From Myxococcales bacterium (lineage in GTDB: Bacteria > Myxococcota_A > Polyangia > Nannocystales > Nannocystaceae), in contig JACKDW010000001.1 of NCBI GenBank assembly GCA_020633295.1, positions 1,302,001-1,366,000 of the forward strand: a stretch of 64,000 nucleotides of DNA. The letters run 5' to 3'. The number at the start of each line of letters is the position of its first letter. Position 1 is the stretch's first letter. Shown piece by piece: positions 12,383 through 21,400 of this stretch. The translations under genes and the position numbers were made by a program. Below the pieces are notes generated by a model. It was not told where the DNA came from. It made no database searches and saw only the letters and a list, made by a program, of their open reading frames with translations.

Positions 12383-13585
12383 ATGGAACTCGGCACCGCT
12401 CTCTGTCCGTCCGCGACCCGCGTCCTCATGCTCGGCTCCGGCGAGCTCGGCCGCGAGGTCACGCTCGAGGCCATGCGCCTCGGCGTCGAGGTCATCGCCT
12501 GCGACCGCTACGCGAACGCGCCCGCGATGCAGCTCGCGCACCGCAGCCACGTGCTCGACATGCAGGACCCCGCGGCCGTGCGCGCGCTCGTCGAGCGCGA
12601 GCAGCCCCACTACATCGTCCCCGAGATCGAGGCGATCGCCACCGACACGCTGCTCGAGCTCGAGCGCGAGGGCTGGACCGTGATCCCGACCGCGCGCGCG
12701 ACCCGGCTGACCATGGACCGCGAGGGCATCCGCCGGCTCGCCGCCGAGGAGCTCGGGCTGCCCACGAGCCCCTATCGCTTCGCCTCCTCGCTCGACGAGC
12801 TCAAGGCGGCCGTCTCGGCGCTCGGGCTGCCCTGCGTCGTCAAGCCCGTCATGTCGTCGTCGGGCAAGGGCCAGAGCACCCTGCGCGCGCCCGAGGACAT
12901 CGAGCGCGCCTGGACCTACGCGCTCGAGGGATCGCGCGGTCGCTCGGCGCGGATCATCGTCGAGGGCTTCGTGTCCTTCGACACCGAGATCACGCTGCTG
13001 ACGGTGCGCACCAAGGGCGAGGGCACGCTGTTCTGCCCGCCCGTCGGGCACCGGCAGGAGCGCGGCGACTACATGGAGTCCTGGCAGCCCGAGGCGCTCT
13101 CGCCCGCCACGCTCGCGCGCGCCCAGGAGATCGCCGAGCAGGTCACGACCGCGCTCGGCGGCCGCGGGCTGTTCGGCGTCGAGCTGTTCATCACCGGCGA
13201 CGCGGCGGACGGCGTGGTCTTCAGCGAGGTCAGCCCGCGCCCGCACGACACCGGCATGGTGACCATGGCGACGCAGGACATGAGCGAGTTCGAGCTCCAC
13301 GTGCGCGCGATCCTCGGCCTGCCGATCGGCGAGATCCGCCAGCGCGCGCCCGGGGCGTCCTCGGTGATCCTGGCCGAAGGACCCGGTCAGAACCCGCGCT
13401 TCTCCGGCGTCGACGAGGCGCTGGCGACCGACCCCCGCGTGCACCTGCGCCTGTTCGGCAAGCCGAGCACGCGCGCGCACCGGCGCATGGGCGTGACCAT
13501 CAGCCACGCCGACGACGTCGCCGAGGCGCGCGCGCTCGCCAACGCCGCCGCCGCCCGCGTGCGCGTCCACGTCGATCCCGCGTAG
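12383..13585 (+). CDS. purT: Formate-dependent phosphoribosylglycinamide formyltransferase
   Basis: The 400-residue protein matches PurT, an ATP-grasp enzyme that makes formyl-GAR from GAR, formate and ATP in purine synthesis without folate. Visible markers are VLMLGSGELGREVTLEAMRL at the N-terminus, IVPEIEAIATDTLLELEREG, the ATP-grasp stretch VVKPVMSSSGKGQSTLRAPE and VVFSEVSPRPHDTGMVTMAT near residue 290. The length agrees with the E. coli enzyme (392 residues). It stands alone, with no other purine genes nearby. A dispersed palindrome follows 15 bp after its stop. Confidence 0.93.
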   Translation: MELGTALCPSATRVLMLGSGELGREVTLEAMRLGVEVIACDRYANAPAMQLAHRSHVLDMQDPAAVRALVEREQPHYIVPEIEAIATDTLLELEREGWTVIPTARATRLTMDREGIRRLAAEELGLPTSPYRFASSLDELKAAVSALGLPCVVKPVMSSSGKGQSTLRAPEDIERAWTYALEGSRGRSARIIVEGFVSFDTEITLLTVRTKGEGTLFCPPVGHRQERGDYMESWQPEALSPATLARAQEIAEQVTTALGGRGLFGVELFITGDAADGVVFSEVSPRPHDTGMVTMATQDMSEFELHVRAILGLPIGEIRQRAPGASSVILAEGPGQNPRFSGVDEALATDPRVHLRLFGKPSTRAHRRMGVTISHADDVAEARALANAAAARVRVHVDPA

Positions 13586-13600
13586 CCGCTGATCTCGCGT

Positions 13601-13618
13601 CCTGTCCGCTCGGACATG
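13601..13618. repeat. Dispersed palindrome between convergent genes
   Basis: CCTGTCCGCTCGGACATG lies between the stops of purT and the convergent hydrolase. It could fold as a hairpin on either transcript, but no U-tract follows. Confidence 0.55.
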
Positions 13619-13630
13619 GCGTGCTGCGCT

Positions 13631-14377
13631 CTACAGCTTGTTCGGGATGTACTCGCGCGCGAACGCGGCGAACATCGCGATGAAGGTCGGCCACTCGTGG
13701 TCGCCCGGCAGCGTGTGCCGTCGCTCCTCCGGCAGCGCCTCGGCCAGCAGCCCGATCGTCCGCTTGAACGGGTCCGCCATGCCCCAGTACAGATCGAGCG
13801 GCGGGCGCGGCTCATCCTTCGCGTACCCGCGCAGCCAGAACCACGTGCGCTCGATCTGCTCGATCGGTGGTTCGGGCGTCCACTCGGCGAGGCCGCCGGC
13901 CTCGAAGATCTCGTCGATGATCACGTCGGGCCCGAGGAACGGCGCGAACGCGACCAGGCGATCGACGTGGTCGGGGTACACGCGCGCGTAGTCAAACGCG
14001 ACCAGGCCGCCGGCGGACAGCGCGAGCCACACGCGGCGCGTGCGATCGCCCTGGGCGACGACATCGCCGCGCAGGTCCGCGACGACGTCGCCGAGGATGT
14101 AGGAGGGCGCGAGCCGGTACGCCACGAGGATGTCCCAGTCGCAGCCCGCGTCGCGCAGCGTCTGGATCACGCCGTGCTCCTCGAGGTCCGCCGGCGTGTC
14201 CGTCGCGCCAGGTAGCACGATCAGCAGCTCGTCGGTGCGCTCCCCCGACGGGCTCGGGTAGTTCGCCACGGACGGCTCGACGACGTTCGAGAGCGGCCGG
14301 CAGCCGAGCGCGGGCGCGCTCGCCAGGGCCATGCACAGCTGTCGACGGCTCACGCGACTCGACACCAGCGCGAGCAT
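13631..14377 (-). CDS. Exported alpha/beta-hydrolase-like protein
   Basis: Starting at the ATG at 14377, the 248-residue product begins MLALVSSRVSRRQLCMALAS and continues to a lipobox-like PALGC. It therefore has a signal peptide, possibly Tat-type because of the SRRQLC twin Arg, with a lipid-anchored Cys. The body resembles an alpha/beta hydrolase: ELLIVLPGATDTPADLEEHG, nucleophile-elbow-like WLALSAGGLVAFDYARVYPD (Ser in L-S-A-G-G), and a late DHEWPTFI with the putative catalytic His. It probably hydrolyses an ester or peptide outside the cytoplasm. A longer upstream frame exists but lacks a signal sequence. Confidence 0.7.
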   Translation of the reverse strand: MLALVSSRVSRRQLCMALASAPALGCRPLSNVVEPSVANYPSPSGERTDELLIVLPGATDTPADLEEHGVIQTLRDAGCDWDILVAYRLAPSYILGDVVADLRGDVVAQGDRTRRVWLALSAGGLVAFDYARVYPDHVDRLVAFAPFLGPDVIIDEIFEAGGLAEWTPEPPIEQIERTWFWLRGYAKDEPRPPLDLYWGMADPFKRTIGLLAEALPEERRHTLPGDHEWPTFIAMFAAFAREYIPNKL

Positions 14378-14674
14378 GCCACACGCCGCGACAGAGTCGA
14401 TCGTGTGCCGCAGATTGTCACGACGGCTCGCATTGACACACTCGCCGCGCGCGCCCCCGAGCGCGCGCCCGAGTAACGCCGGCGATTCGTCCCCGCGCGC
14501 GCGGCTCGGCGTCTGGCACAGCCCATGCAGTGTCATCAACACGACCGGCGCGACCCAACGCGCCCTCACCACAACCTCGCGGCCCAGCGATCACAAGCAG
14601 CGCCAGCCCGCTCGCGCGGCGCCGGGCCGCCGACAACAACCCCGCCGCGCCCTCACCCCCACAAAAGGACTCCC

Positions 14675-14845
14675 ATGAACACCATCATGAAATGGACCAT
14701 CATCTTCTTCATCATCGCGCTCATCGCCGCCGTGCTCGGCTTCACCGGCATCGCCGGCGCCGGCATCAGCATCGCGCAGACCCTGTTCTTCGTCTTCCTC
14801 GTCGTCGCCGTCATCACGGGGATCCTCGGCGCGCTCCGCGGCTGA
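14675..14845 (+). CDS. DUF1328-type small membrane protein
   Basis: This 56-residue protein is almost entirely hydrophobic, with two predicted helices: MKWTIIFFIIALIAAVLGFT, then ISIAQTLFFVFLVVAVITGI. The GFTGIAGAGISIAQ stretch is typical of the DUF1328/YtjA family, whose function is unknown. It has a good ribosome binding site (AAAGGA at 14664-14669). It heads a run of small envelope genes. Confidence 0.85.
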   Translation: MNTIMKWTIIFFIIALIAAVLGFTGIAGAGISIAQTLFFVFLVVAVITGILGALRG

Positions 14846-15003
14846 GCGAGACGCCGCGCCGACGCGCGCGCGAGTCGAGCACGTCCCCGCGATGTCGGGT
14901 CGACGTCCCTCGCCGCGCGAGCCCGACGCACGACGCGACGCGTACGCGCCGCGTCGTGCATCGGGCGGCGCGGCCGCGCTCCAACACGATCACGAGCATC
15001 ACC

Positions 15004-15471
15004 ATGCACATTCGAATTCCCATCATCCGACCCATCCTCGCGCTCACGCTCCTCGGGCTCGCCGCCCCGGCCTGCGACGACGTCGAGCTGCCGACCGCGA
15101 AGGCGGCCAGCGCCGACGCCCCGCGGCCGGCCAGCGCCGACGCCGACGACGCCGACGACGACGCGAGGCGCCCGGCGCCGCCGCCCACGACCGTGGACGC
15201 GGCGCTCGAGGGCTACTCCAGCTGTCACGCGCGATGCCACGAGGAGGAGCGGGGCACCGACCTCTCGACCTGCACGCTCAACTGCGGCGTCGCGGCCGAG
15301 GCCGCCTACCACACCATCGAGCCCACGCCCGACAAGGCCGCCTACGACGCGGCGCTCGGCGAGCTGAAGGCGTGCGTCAGCAGCTGCGACGCGGACACCT
15401 CGCGCGACACCAACATGTACACCTGCTACCTGAACTGCAAGACATCTGCGCAGGTCGACTTCTCGAGCTGA
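15004..15471 (+). CDS. Lipoprotein with two twin-CX3C motifs
   Basis: The 155-residue protein has a lipoprotein signal peptide (ILALTLLGLAAPAC, lipid Cys at 24) and an Asp/Ala/Pro-rich linker. The mature domain has two Cys pairs of the form CX3C-X11-CX3C (Cys74, 78, 90, 94; CHARC and CTLNC) and CX3C-X12-CX3C (Cys124, 128, 141, 145; CVSSC and CYLNC). This spacing equals the twin-CX3C motif of small Tim and CHCH-like proteins, which form helical hairpins held by two disulfides. In the oxidising periplasm the same fold is plausible. The function is unknown and no oxidase partner is seen nearby. Confidence 0.75.
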   Translation: MHIRIPIIRPILALTLLGLAAPACDDVELPTAKAASADAPRPASADADDADDDARRPAPPPTTVDAALEGYSSCHARCHEEERGTDLSTCTLNCGVAAEAAYHTIEPTPDKAAYDAALGELKACVSSCDADTSRDTNMYTCYLNCKTSAQVDFSS

Positions 15472-15587
15472 CCATCTCCGCGCCGACACGCCGCGCGCGC
15501 GAGACCTGGCGCGGCTCCGACCCCACCACCTGACGTGAGCGCGCGAGCTCGCCGCGCGCGCGCCTACACCCTCTGTGAGACACCAAG

Positions 15588-15857
15588 ATGTACAAGACCA
15601 CGATCACGATCCTCTCCGCCCTGCTCCTCTCGACCAGCGCCTGCGCCGCCAAGGACACCAAGGCGACCGCGACCCCCGGTGAGGCGAACGCCGCCGCGGA
15701 GGGCGACGCCGCGGCCGCGAGCGCCTACAGCGACGAGGACGAGGCCTCCGCCTACGCCGCGGACGAAGACGGCGCCGCCGTCGCTGCGGTCGAGGGCGAG
15801 GGCGCCGAGGCGGAGGCCAGCGCCGCGAGCGACGAGGACGACGCGGGAGCCCAGTGA
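15588..15857 (+). CDS. Small acidic Ala-rich lipoprotein
   Basis: The 89-residue protein has a lipobox LSTSAC near residue 19 and a mature part made almost only of Ala, Glu, Asp, Gly and Ser. It is probably a disordered, highly negative tail anchored to a membrane. Its stop overlaps the next start by 4 bp (GTGA), so translation of the two genes is likely coupled. Confidence 0.7.
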   Translation: MYKTTITILSALLLSTSACAAKDTKATATPGEANAAAEGDAAAASAYSDEDEASAYAADEDGAAVAAVEGEGAEAEASAASDEDDAGAQ

Positions 15858-16435
15858 GCGAGCGCGACGCCCCAGCGCGCGCGCGGCGAGCGAGTGCGCG
15901 GCGCTGCTGCGCCGTCGCGCTGCTGTGCTGCTGCCGGCCAGACGCGAGCCCCCGCGCGCCCGTCGACGACGTCGAGATCGACCTCGACGCGGCGGGCATG
16001 GGGGCGACGATCGTCGCCCCCGCGCGGGCGTCGGTCGCGGCCGAGGCGGACGGGGTGCGGATCACCGGCGGCAGCGACTTCGACATGGTCGTGCGCCGCG
16101 GCGCGCTCGACATCTGGGCGCTGCGCTGCGAGCTCGCGAGCGCCCGCGCGCCCGCGCTGACCCGCTTCGTCGAGGCCCGGCCCGACCGCCTGATCTACGC
16201 GGTCGAGGGGCCCGCGGGCCGCGGCCCGAGCTTTCACTTCGTCGCCCGCGGCGACGCGGCCGGGATCCCCTACTACTGCCGCTCTGCGGGCGACGGCGTG
16301 CCGACGCGACGCCGGCTCGACCCCATGCTCCAGGCCTGCGCCGCGCTCTCGTTTCGACGCGGCGACGTGGCCGAGCACCAGCGCGCCACGCTCGCGCAGG
16401 ATCGGCGCGTGGCAAAACGCGACGGTGACGATTAA
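15854..16435 (+). CDS. Hypothetical lipoprotein
   Basis: The 193-residue protein begins at a GTG overlapping the previous stop. A basic N-terminus is followed by RCCAVALLCCCRPDASP, which offers a lipobox-like Cys cluster for lipid attachment. The mature domain (VDDVEIDLDAAGMGATIVAP, later YYCRSAGDGVPTRRR) has no recognised family. It is co-transcribed with the acidic lipoprotein. Its stop lies against a near-perfect dispersed palindrome (16434-16455). Confidence 0.65.
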   Translation: MSERDAPARARRASARRCCAVALLCCCRPDASPRAPVDDVEIDLDAAGMGATIVAPARASVAAEADGVRITGGSDFDMVVRRGALDIWALRCELASARAPALTRFVEARPDRLIYAVEGPAGRGPSFHFVARGDAAGIPYYCRSAGDGVPTRRRLDPMLQACAALSFRRGDVAEHQRATLAQDRRVAKRDGDD

Positions 16436-16455
16436 CATGTCTTTAAAGACATATT
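16434..16455. repeat. Dispersed palindrome, best intergenic copy
   Basis: The core ATGTCTTTAAAGACAT (16437-16452) is a perfect 16-bp palindrome, and the flanks extend it with one mismatch. It overlaps the preceding stop codon and lies 45 bp upstream of the next gene. Confidence 0.7.
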
Positions 16456-16498
16456 AAAATAGACTCCGAGCCTCTCTCGCATTGCATGAGGTGGCTCG

Positions 16499-17543
<1,045 letters not shown>

Positions 17544-17545
<2 letters not shown>

Positions 17546-17560
17546 CATGACCTGTCTTAA
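17544..17560. repeat. Dispersed palindrome half-sites
   Basis: GACATGACCTGTCTTAA overlaps the stop of the Gly-Asp lipoprotein gene. Confidence 0.45.
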
Positions 17561-17577
17561 AAATCTCATTGATCGCG

Positions 17578-17657
17578 GCGCCCGAGCGGCGCGCGGTCAG
17601 CCGCGGCGCCGGTCGAGCTGATCGCGCGCGCGCCCGAGCGGCGCGCGGTCAACCGCG
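17578..17657. repeat. Direct repeat of 28 bp in intergenic gap
   Basis: GCGCCCGAGCGGCGCGCGGT and the next 8 bases occur at 17578-17605 and again at 17630-17657 with one mismatch. The pair is bracketed by dispersed-palindrome copies at 17544 and 17657, between two convergent genes. Confidence 0.7.
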
Positions 17658-17673
17658 TGTCTCTTGTGACATA
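17657..17673. repeat. Dispersed palindrome, intergenic copy
   Basis: GTGTCTCTTGTGACATA, a degenerate copy 14 bp from the end of the pirin gene. Confidence 0.4.
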
Positions 17674-17686
17674 TCAAGGCGCGCGC

Positions 17687-18733
17687 TCACGCCGGCGTCT
17701 CGACGCGGCCGTCGGCGTGGATCGCGAAGCGGCCCTTCTCGCGCGCGTGCGCGGGGCCGTCGCTCTCCCACGGCCAGCCGCCGAACTGCGTGCGGTGGTA
17801 GTCGACCACCGCCTGCTGGATCTCGGCCCGCGTGTTCATCACGAACGGGCCGTGCTGCACCACCGGCTCGGCGATCGGGCGCCCTTGCAGCAGCAGCAGC
17901 TCGCCCCCGTGAGCGCCGCCCTCGAGCGCGACCTCGGACTCCGGCCGAAGCTGCGCCGCGGTCGCCTGCGCGAGCGACACGCCCGCGATCGTCGCGTCGC
18001 CGCTGATCCCGTAGAGCACCCGGTTCACGCTCGCCGGGCCGGCGGGCAGCGTGTAGCGGGCGCCGCGGCCGAGCTTGATCGTGGCGATCAACACGCCGGA
18101 CTCCGGGCGCGACGCCCACGAGTTCGGCGGGGGGCTGGGCGCGCGCGCCCCCGCGAGCGCGCCGGCGTAGACCGTGAGCTCGGTCGCACGTCCACGCGCG
18201 TCCTCGACCCGCGCGCGCGGGATCGTGTGGGCCCACAGCATCGTGAAGTGGGGCGCGACCATCTTGTCGACGCGCGGGAGGTTGAGCCAGATCTGGAACA
18301 GCTCGGTCGGGTTGCCGCGGTCGCGGTGCACGAGCGGGAACATCTCGCTGTGGACCACGCCGCGCCCGGCCGTCATCCACTGGCAGTCGCCCTCGCCGAA
18401 GCGCGCCGTCGCGCCCATGCTGTCGCTGTGATCGATGTACCCGCGACGCGCGATGGTCACGGTCTCGAAGCCGCGGTGCGGGTGGCGGGGGAAGCCGGGG
18501 ATGACGTCGCCGTGGTACATGCGCCAGCCGTCCTTGCCGGCGAAGTCCATGCCGATCGTGCGGCCGGCGAGCGACGCGTCCGGGCCCATGCGGTCGTCGC
18601 CGCGCGGGTACGCGTCGTCGTGGTGAACGAGGAACAGGAACGGATCGAGCGTCGGCCACGGCGGGCGCCCGAGCGGCGTCACGGACAGGATCGCGGAATC
18701 AGTCACGGTCCAGCACTCCTCCTGGGGGTTCAC
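17687..18733 (-). CDS. Pirin-family protein
   Basis: The 348-residue protein (GTG at 18733) is a bicupin of the pirin family. The metal-binding set is visible as HPHRGFETVTI (two His) and GRGVVHSEM (His and Glu). The second cupin follows at about residues 220-300 (RYTLPAGPASVNRVLYGISG). Pirins are cytoplasmic iron proteins with quercetinase or regulatory activity. At 348 residues it is longer than the usual 230-300 because of an extended C-terminus (YHRTQFGGWPWESDGPAHAR), which is common in this subfamily. It lies downstream of the beta-propeller lipoprotein on the same strand. Confidence 0.9.
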   Translation of the reverse strand: MNPQEECWTVTDSAILSVTPLGRPPWPTLDPFLFLVHHDDAYPRGDDRMGPDASLAGRTIGMDFAGKDGWRMYHGDVIPGFPRHPHRGFETVTIARRGYIDHSDSMGATARFGEGDCQWMTAGRGVVHSEMFPLVHRDRGNPTELFQIWLNLPRVDKMVAPHFTMLWAHTIPRARVEDARGRATELTVYAGALAGARAPSPPPNSWASRPESGVLIATIKLGRGARYTLPAGPASVNRVLYGISGDATIAGVSLAQATAAQLRPESEVALEGGAHGGELLLLQGRPIAEPVVQHGPFVMNTRAEIQQAVVDYHRTQFGGWPWESDGPAHAREKGRFAIHADGRVETPA

Positions 18734-18871
18734 TACCGTAGCAGACCCGCGCCCCTCCTCTGCCGCCGGAGGTCGACCGCGGACGCGTCGACCGCGGAGG
18801 TGAGCCGAGGAGGTCGATTGTGGACGCCGGCGCGCGCGGCGACGCGCCCGCCGGTCGCCGGGTGCCTGTCG

Positions 18872-20299
18872 CTACTGCGGGATGATGACGCCCGCGAGCG
18901 CGAAGCCGATCATGTCGGAGTAGGTGTACGCGCCGGTCAGGCCGCTGTAGGTCGTGAACTCGCCGGTCTCCGGGTTGATCTTGCTCAGCGTGGAGCCGTT
19001 GGCGACCGCCCAGACGAAGCCGTCGAAGCCGACGCTGATCCCGTACGAGCCCGCCGCCGCCCAGGTCTTCTCGACCTGCAGCGTCTCGCGGTTGACGCCG
19101 ACCACGCCGTCGCCGTTGGACATCCAGAGGAGGCCGTCGGGGCCGACGTCCGCCATGCAGCCGGTCCAGCCGCCGACCGCCGCGGTCGTCCAGGTCTCGG
19201 TCTCGGGGTCGAAGCGGCCGGCCGTGTTGCTGCACAGCCACACGTAGCCGTCGGAGTCGACCGTCATGCCGTACCAGTGCGGGCCGTCCGGCGTGTCGAA
19301 GATCTTATAGGACATGTCCTCACGGACAACCTTGATCAGCTTGCCGCTGGTGCCCAGCTGCGAGCCCCAGAAGTTGCCGTCGCCGTCGACCGCCGCGCCG
19401 TAGATGCCGTAGAAGTCGGAGTTGAGGCCGTCGCCGCCGGTCGGCACCGCGATCTGCTCCTTGATCGAGCCGTCGTCGCCGTCGAGCACGATGATGTCGA
19501 GCGAGCCGCCCTGGTTGTTGCCCGAGGTCCACAGCTCCTCGTCCTCCCACGCGCAGGTCTGCGGGTTCTGCACGCCGAGGCCCCACGCGACGGGGCGCTG
19601 GCTCGCGTAGTTCATCGGCGTGTGCCAGGCGATGCACTCCTCGACGCCCCACGCGAGGAACTGGTTGTCGGTCGACGTCTGGATGCCGGGCATCCCGTTG
19701 GACTCCTGGCACAGGCTCTCGTCCGAGTAGATCTTCGTGACGCCGCCGTTGCGGTTGGCCACCGCGACATGTCCCGTGAGGCTCACGGACGTGCGCGAGG
19801 GGCTGCCGGCGCTGTCGGGGCGCACGATGTAGCGGCCGACCTCGGTGACCGTCTCGGTGTCGATCTTCGAGATCGTGCCCTGGACGCTGTTGGCCGCCCA
19901 CAGGTACGAGGCCTCGGGCATGACCGGCGGCATGTTGTCGCAGTCCGGCGGCTCGACGCCGGTGGTGCCGTCCTCCGTGGTCGTCGCGCCGTCGGTCGTC
20001 GTGCTGGTCCCGTCGGGGCCGGTGCTCCCGGTCGCCGGACCGGTGGTCGTGCTGGTCTCGGGCCCCGCCGTGGTCGCGGCGGTCGTCGTGCCGGTCATCC
20101 CCTGCCCGCCGGTCCCCGCCGTCGTCCCGTTCGTGCCGCTGTTGTCGCCGGTGCCCGCGGTCGTCTCGGTCGCGTTGGCGCTCGTCGACGGGCTGCTGTC
20201 GCTCCCGCTGGCGCTGTTGGTGTCGCTGCCCGCGCCGCTGTCACCGCAAGAGACGGCCGCGCAGACGGCCAAGAGAACCCTGTAATTCGTTCGCTTCAT
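18872..20299 (-). CDS. Secreted beta-propeller lipoprotein
   Basis: The 475-residue protein starts at the ATG at 20299 (MKRTNYRVLLAVCAAVSCGD), with a lipobox at AVSC. A roughly 115-residue Ser/Thr/Gly linker follows. The rest is a repeat domain with blades such as LWAANSVQGTISKIDTETVT, VWLCSNTAGRFDPETETWTT and VWAVANGSTLSKINPETGEF, typical of Vgb/NHL-like propellers. It probably acts outside the cell as a binding scaffold or lyase. A dispersed palindrome is embedded in frame at 19310-19331 and encodes EDMSYK. Confidence 0.8.
   Translation of the reverse strand: MKRTNYRVLLAVCAAVSCGDSGAGSDTNSASGSDSSPSTSANATETTAGTGDNSGTNGTTAGTGGQGMTGTTTAATTAGPETSTTTGPATGSTGPDGTSTTTDGATTTEDGTTGVEPPDCDNMPPVMPEASYLWAANSVQGTISKIDTETVTEVGRYIVRPDSAGSPSRTSVSLTGHVAVANRNGGVTKIYSDESLCQESNGMPGIQTSTDNQFLAWGVEECIAWHTPMNYASQRPVAWGLGVQNPQTCAWEDEELWTSGNNQGGSLDIIVLDGDDGSIKEQIAVPTGGDGLNSDFYGIYGAAVDGDGNFWGSQLGTSGKLIKVVREDMSYKIFDTPDGPHWYGMTVDSDGYVWLCSNTAGRFDPETETWTTAAVGGWTGCMADVGPDGLLWMSNGDGVVGVNRETLQVEKTWAAAGSYGISVGFDGFVWAVANGSTLSKINPETGEFTTYSGLTGAYTYSDMIGFALAGVIIPQ
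19310..19331. repeat. Dispersed palindrome, in-frame coding copy
   Basis: GGACATGTCCTCACGGACAA lies inside the beta-propeller gene. The surrounding codons on the gene strand read Arg-Glu-Asp-Met-Ser-Tyr-Lys. Confidence 0.5.
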
Positions 20300-20527
20300 G
20301 ATCGCCCCCTCGCGGGTCGCCGCGGCCGCGCCGCGAAACAGAGAAAACCCGCACATCTCCGCGGTGAAAACACGCGTTCGAGATCGCGCATCCCCGTGGA
20401 ATCACCCAAGCTACTCCATTCGACCACGGCCGGGGCGCCCCCGCGTGTGAGAAACAGCCTGTTATAACGCGTGAAACGCGCGTTGTTTGAACATGATCAG
20501 CCGGCCCGGAGCCGGAGAAGCCCGAGT

Positions 20528-21397
20528 ATGGACCCGCGACTGAGCGCCCTTCGACTCCCCGCCCTCACCCTCCCCCTGCTCCTGTCGGCCGCCTGCCCGG
20601 CGCCCCCGCAGCACCTCGGAGACTTCACCACCGACTCCGACGCCGATGACTCGTCCGCCACGAGCGCGGCGACCGACGACTCGAGCGCCGACCCGAGCGC
20701 CGACCCGAGCGCCGGCGAGCAGCCCGGCGCGCTCGACGGCGTGGAGGTCTCGTTCGTGCAGATCGACGCGCGCTACCCCGGCGCGCCGACGATCGAGCTC
20801 ACGCCCGCGCTGATCGGGCAGCCGCTCGAGCTGTCCGGCAGCCTCACGGACGCCGGGGACTTCATCCTGTTCGTCGTCCACGCCTACGACGACTACCGGG
20901 TGCAGTTCGGCCCGGTCACGCACGTCGTCGAGCCCCTGGCGGAGGCGCCGACCGAGAGCGCGCTGGCGTGGGTCCACGCGACCCTGATCTCGGTCGACGA
21001 GGACGGGGAGCAGCCGCCCGTGCTCGAGGTCGACGCCTTCCAGCTCGCGCCGCCCGAGCCGATCGCGGCCGCGCTGGCCGCCGCGTGCGACTGGCTCGAC
21101 GCGCGCGTCGACCAGATCGACGCGAACCTGATCAAGCCGAGCGCGCGCTGGGATGAGCTGCTCGCCGCGCACGAGAACCTCGACGCCGACGCCGATCTCA
21201 ACGCGCCCGCGTACACGCCGAGCCGGTACGCGCTGTTCTGGGACGAGGGCGCCGCGCGGGTGCAGCTGCACTGCGGGTCGCGGCCCATCGCCGCCGACCC
21301 GCTGCTGCGGTCGACGACGGAGTACGCCGTCGTCTACGACCTCGACGCCGACGCGATCGAGCGCGTGCTGGTCGACGAGCTGACGCTCGCGCTGTGA
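20528..21397 (+). CDS. Hypothetical lipoprotein
   Basis: The ATG at 20528 (MDPRLSALRLPALTLPLLLS) is chosen because it gives a signal peptide with lipobox LSAAC; an in-frame ATG-like start at 20471 would add a basic N-terminus. The 289-residue product has an acidic Asp/Ser linker (DSDADDSSATSAATDDSSAD) and a globular domain (VEVSFVQIDARYPGAPTIEL; YRVQFGPVTHVVEPLAEAPT). The family is not recognised. It is divergent from the propeller lipoprotein and converges, 3 bp apart, with the YgfK-like gene. Confidence 0.7.
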   Translation: MDPRLSALRLPALTLPLLLSAACPAPPQHLGDFTTDSDADDSSATSAATDDSSADPSADPSAGEQPGALDGVEVSFVQIDARYPGAPTIELTPALIGQPLELSGSLTDAGDFILFVVHAYDDYRVQFGPVTHVVEPLAEAPTESALAWVHATLISVDEDGEQPPVLEVDAFQLAPPEPIAAALAAACDWLDARVDQIDANLIKPSARWDELLAAHENLDADADLNAPAYTPSRYALFWDEGAARVQLHCGSRPIAADPLLRSTTEYAVVYDLDADAIERVLVDELTLAL

Positions 21398-21400
21398 GCG

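Noticed and set aside
13601..13618. Rho-independent terminator between purT and the hydrolase
   Set aside because: Symmetric palindrome but no T-tract on either side, and it matches the dispersed family.
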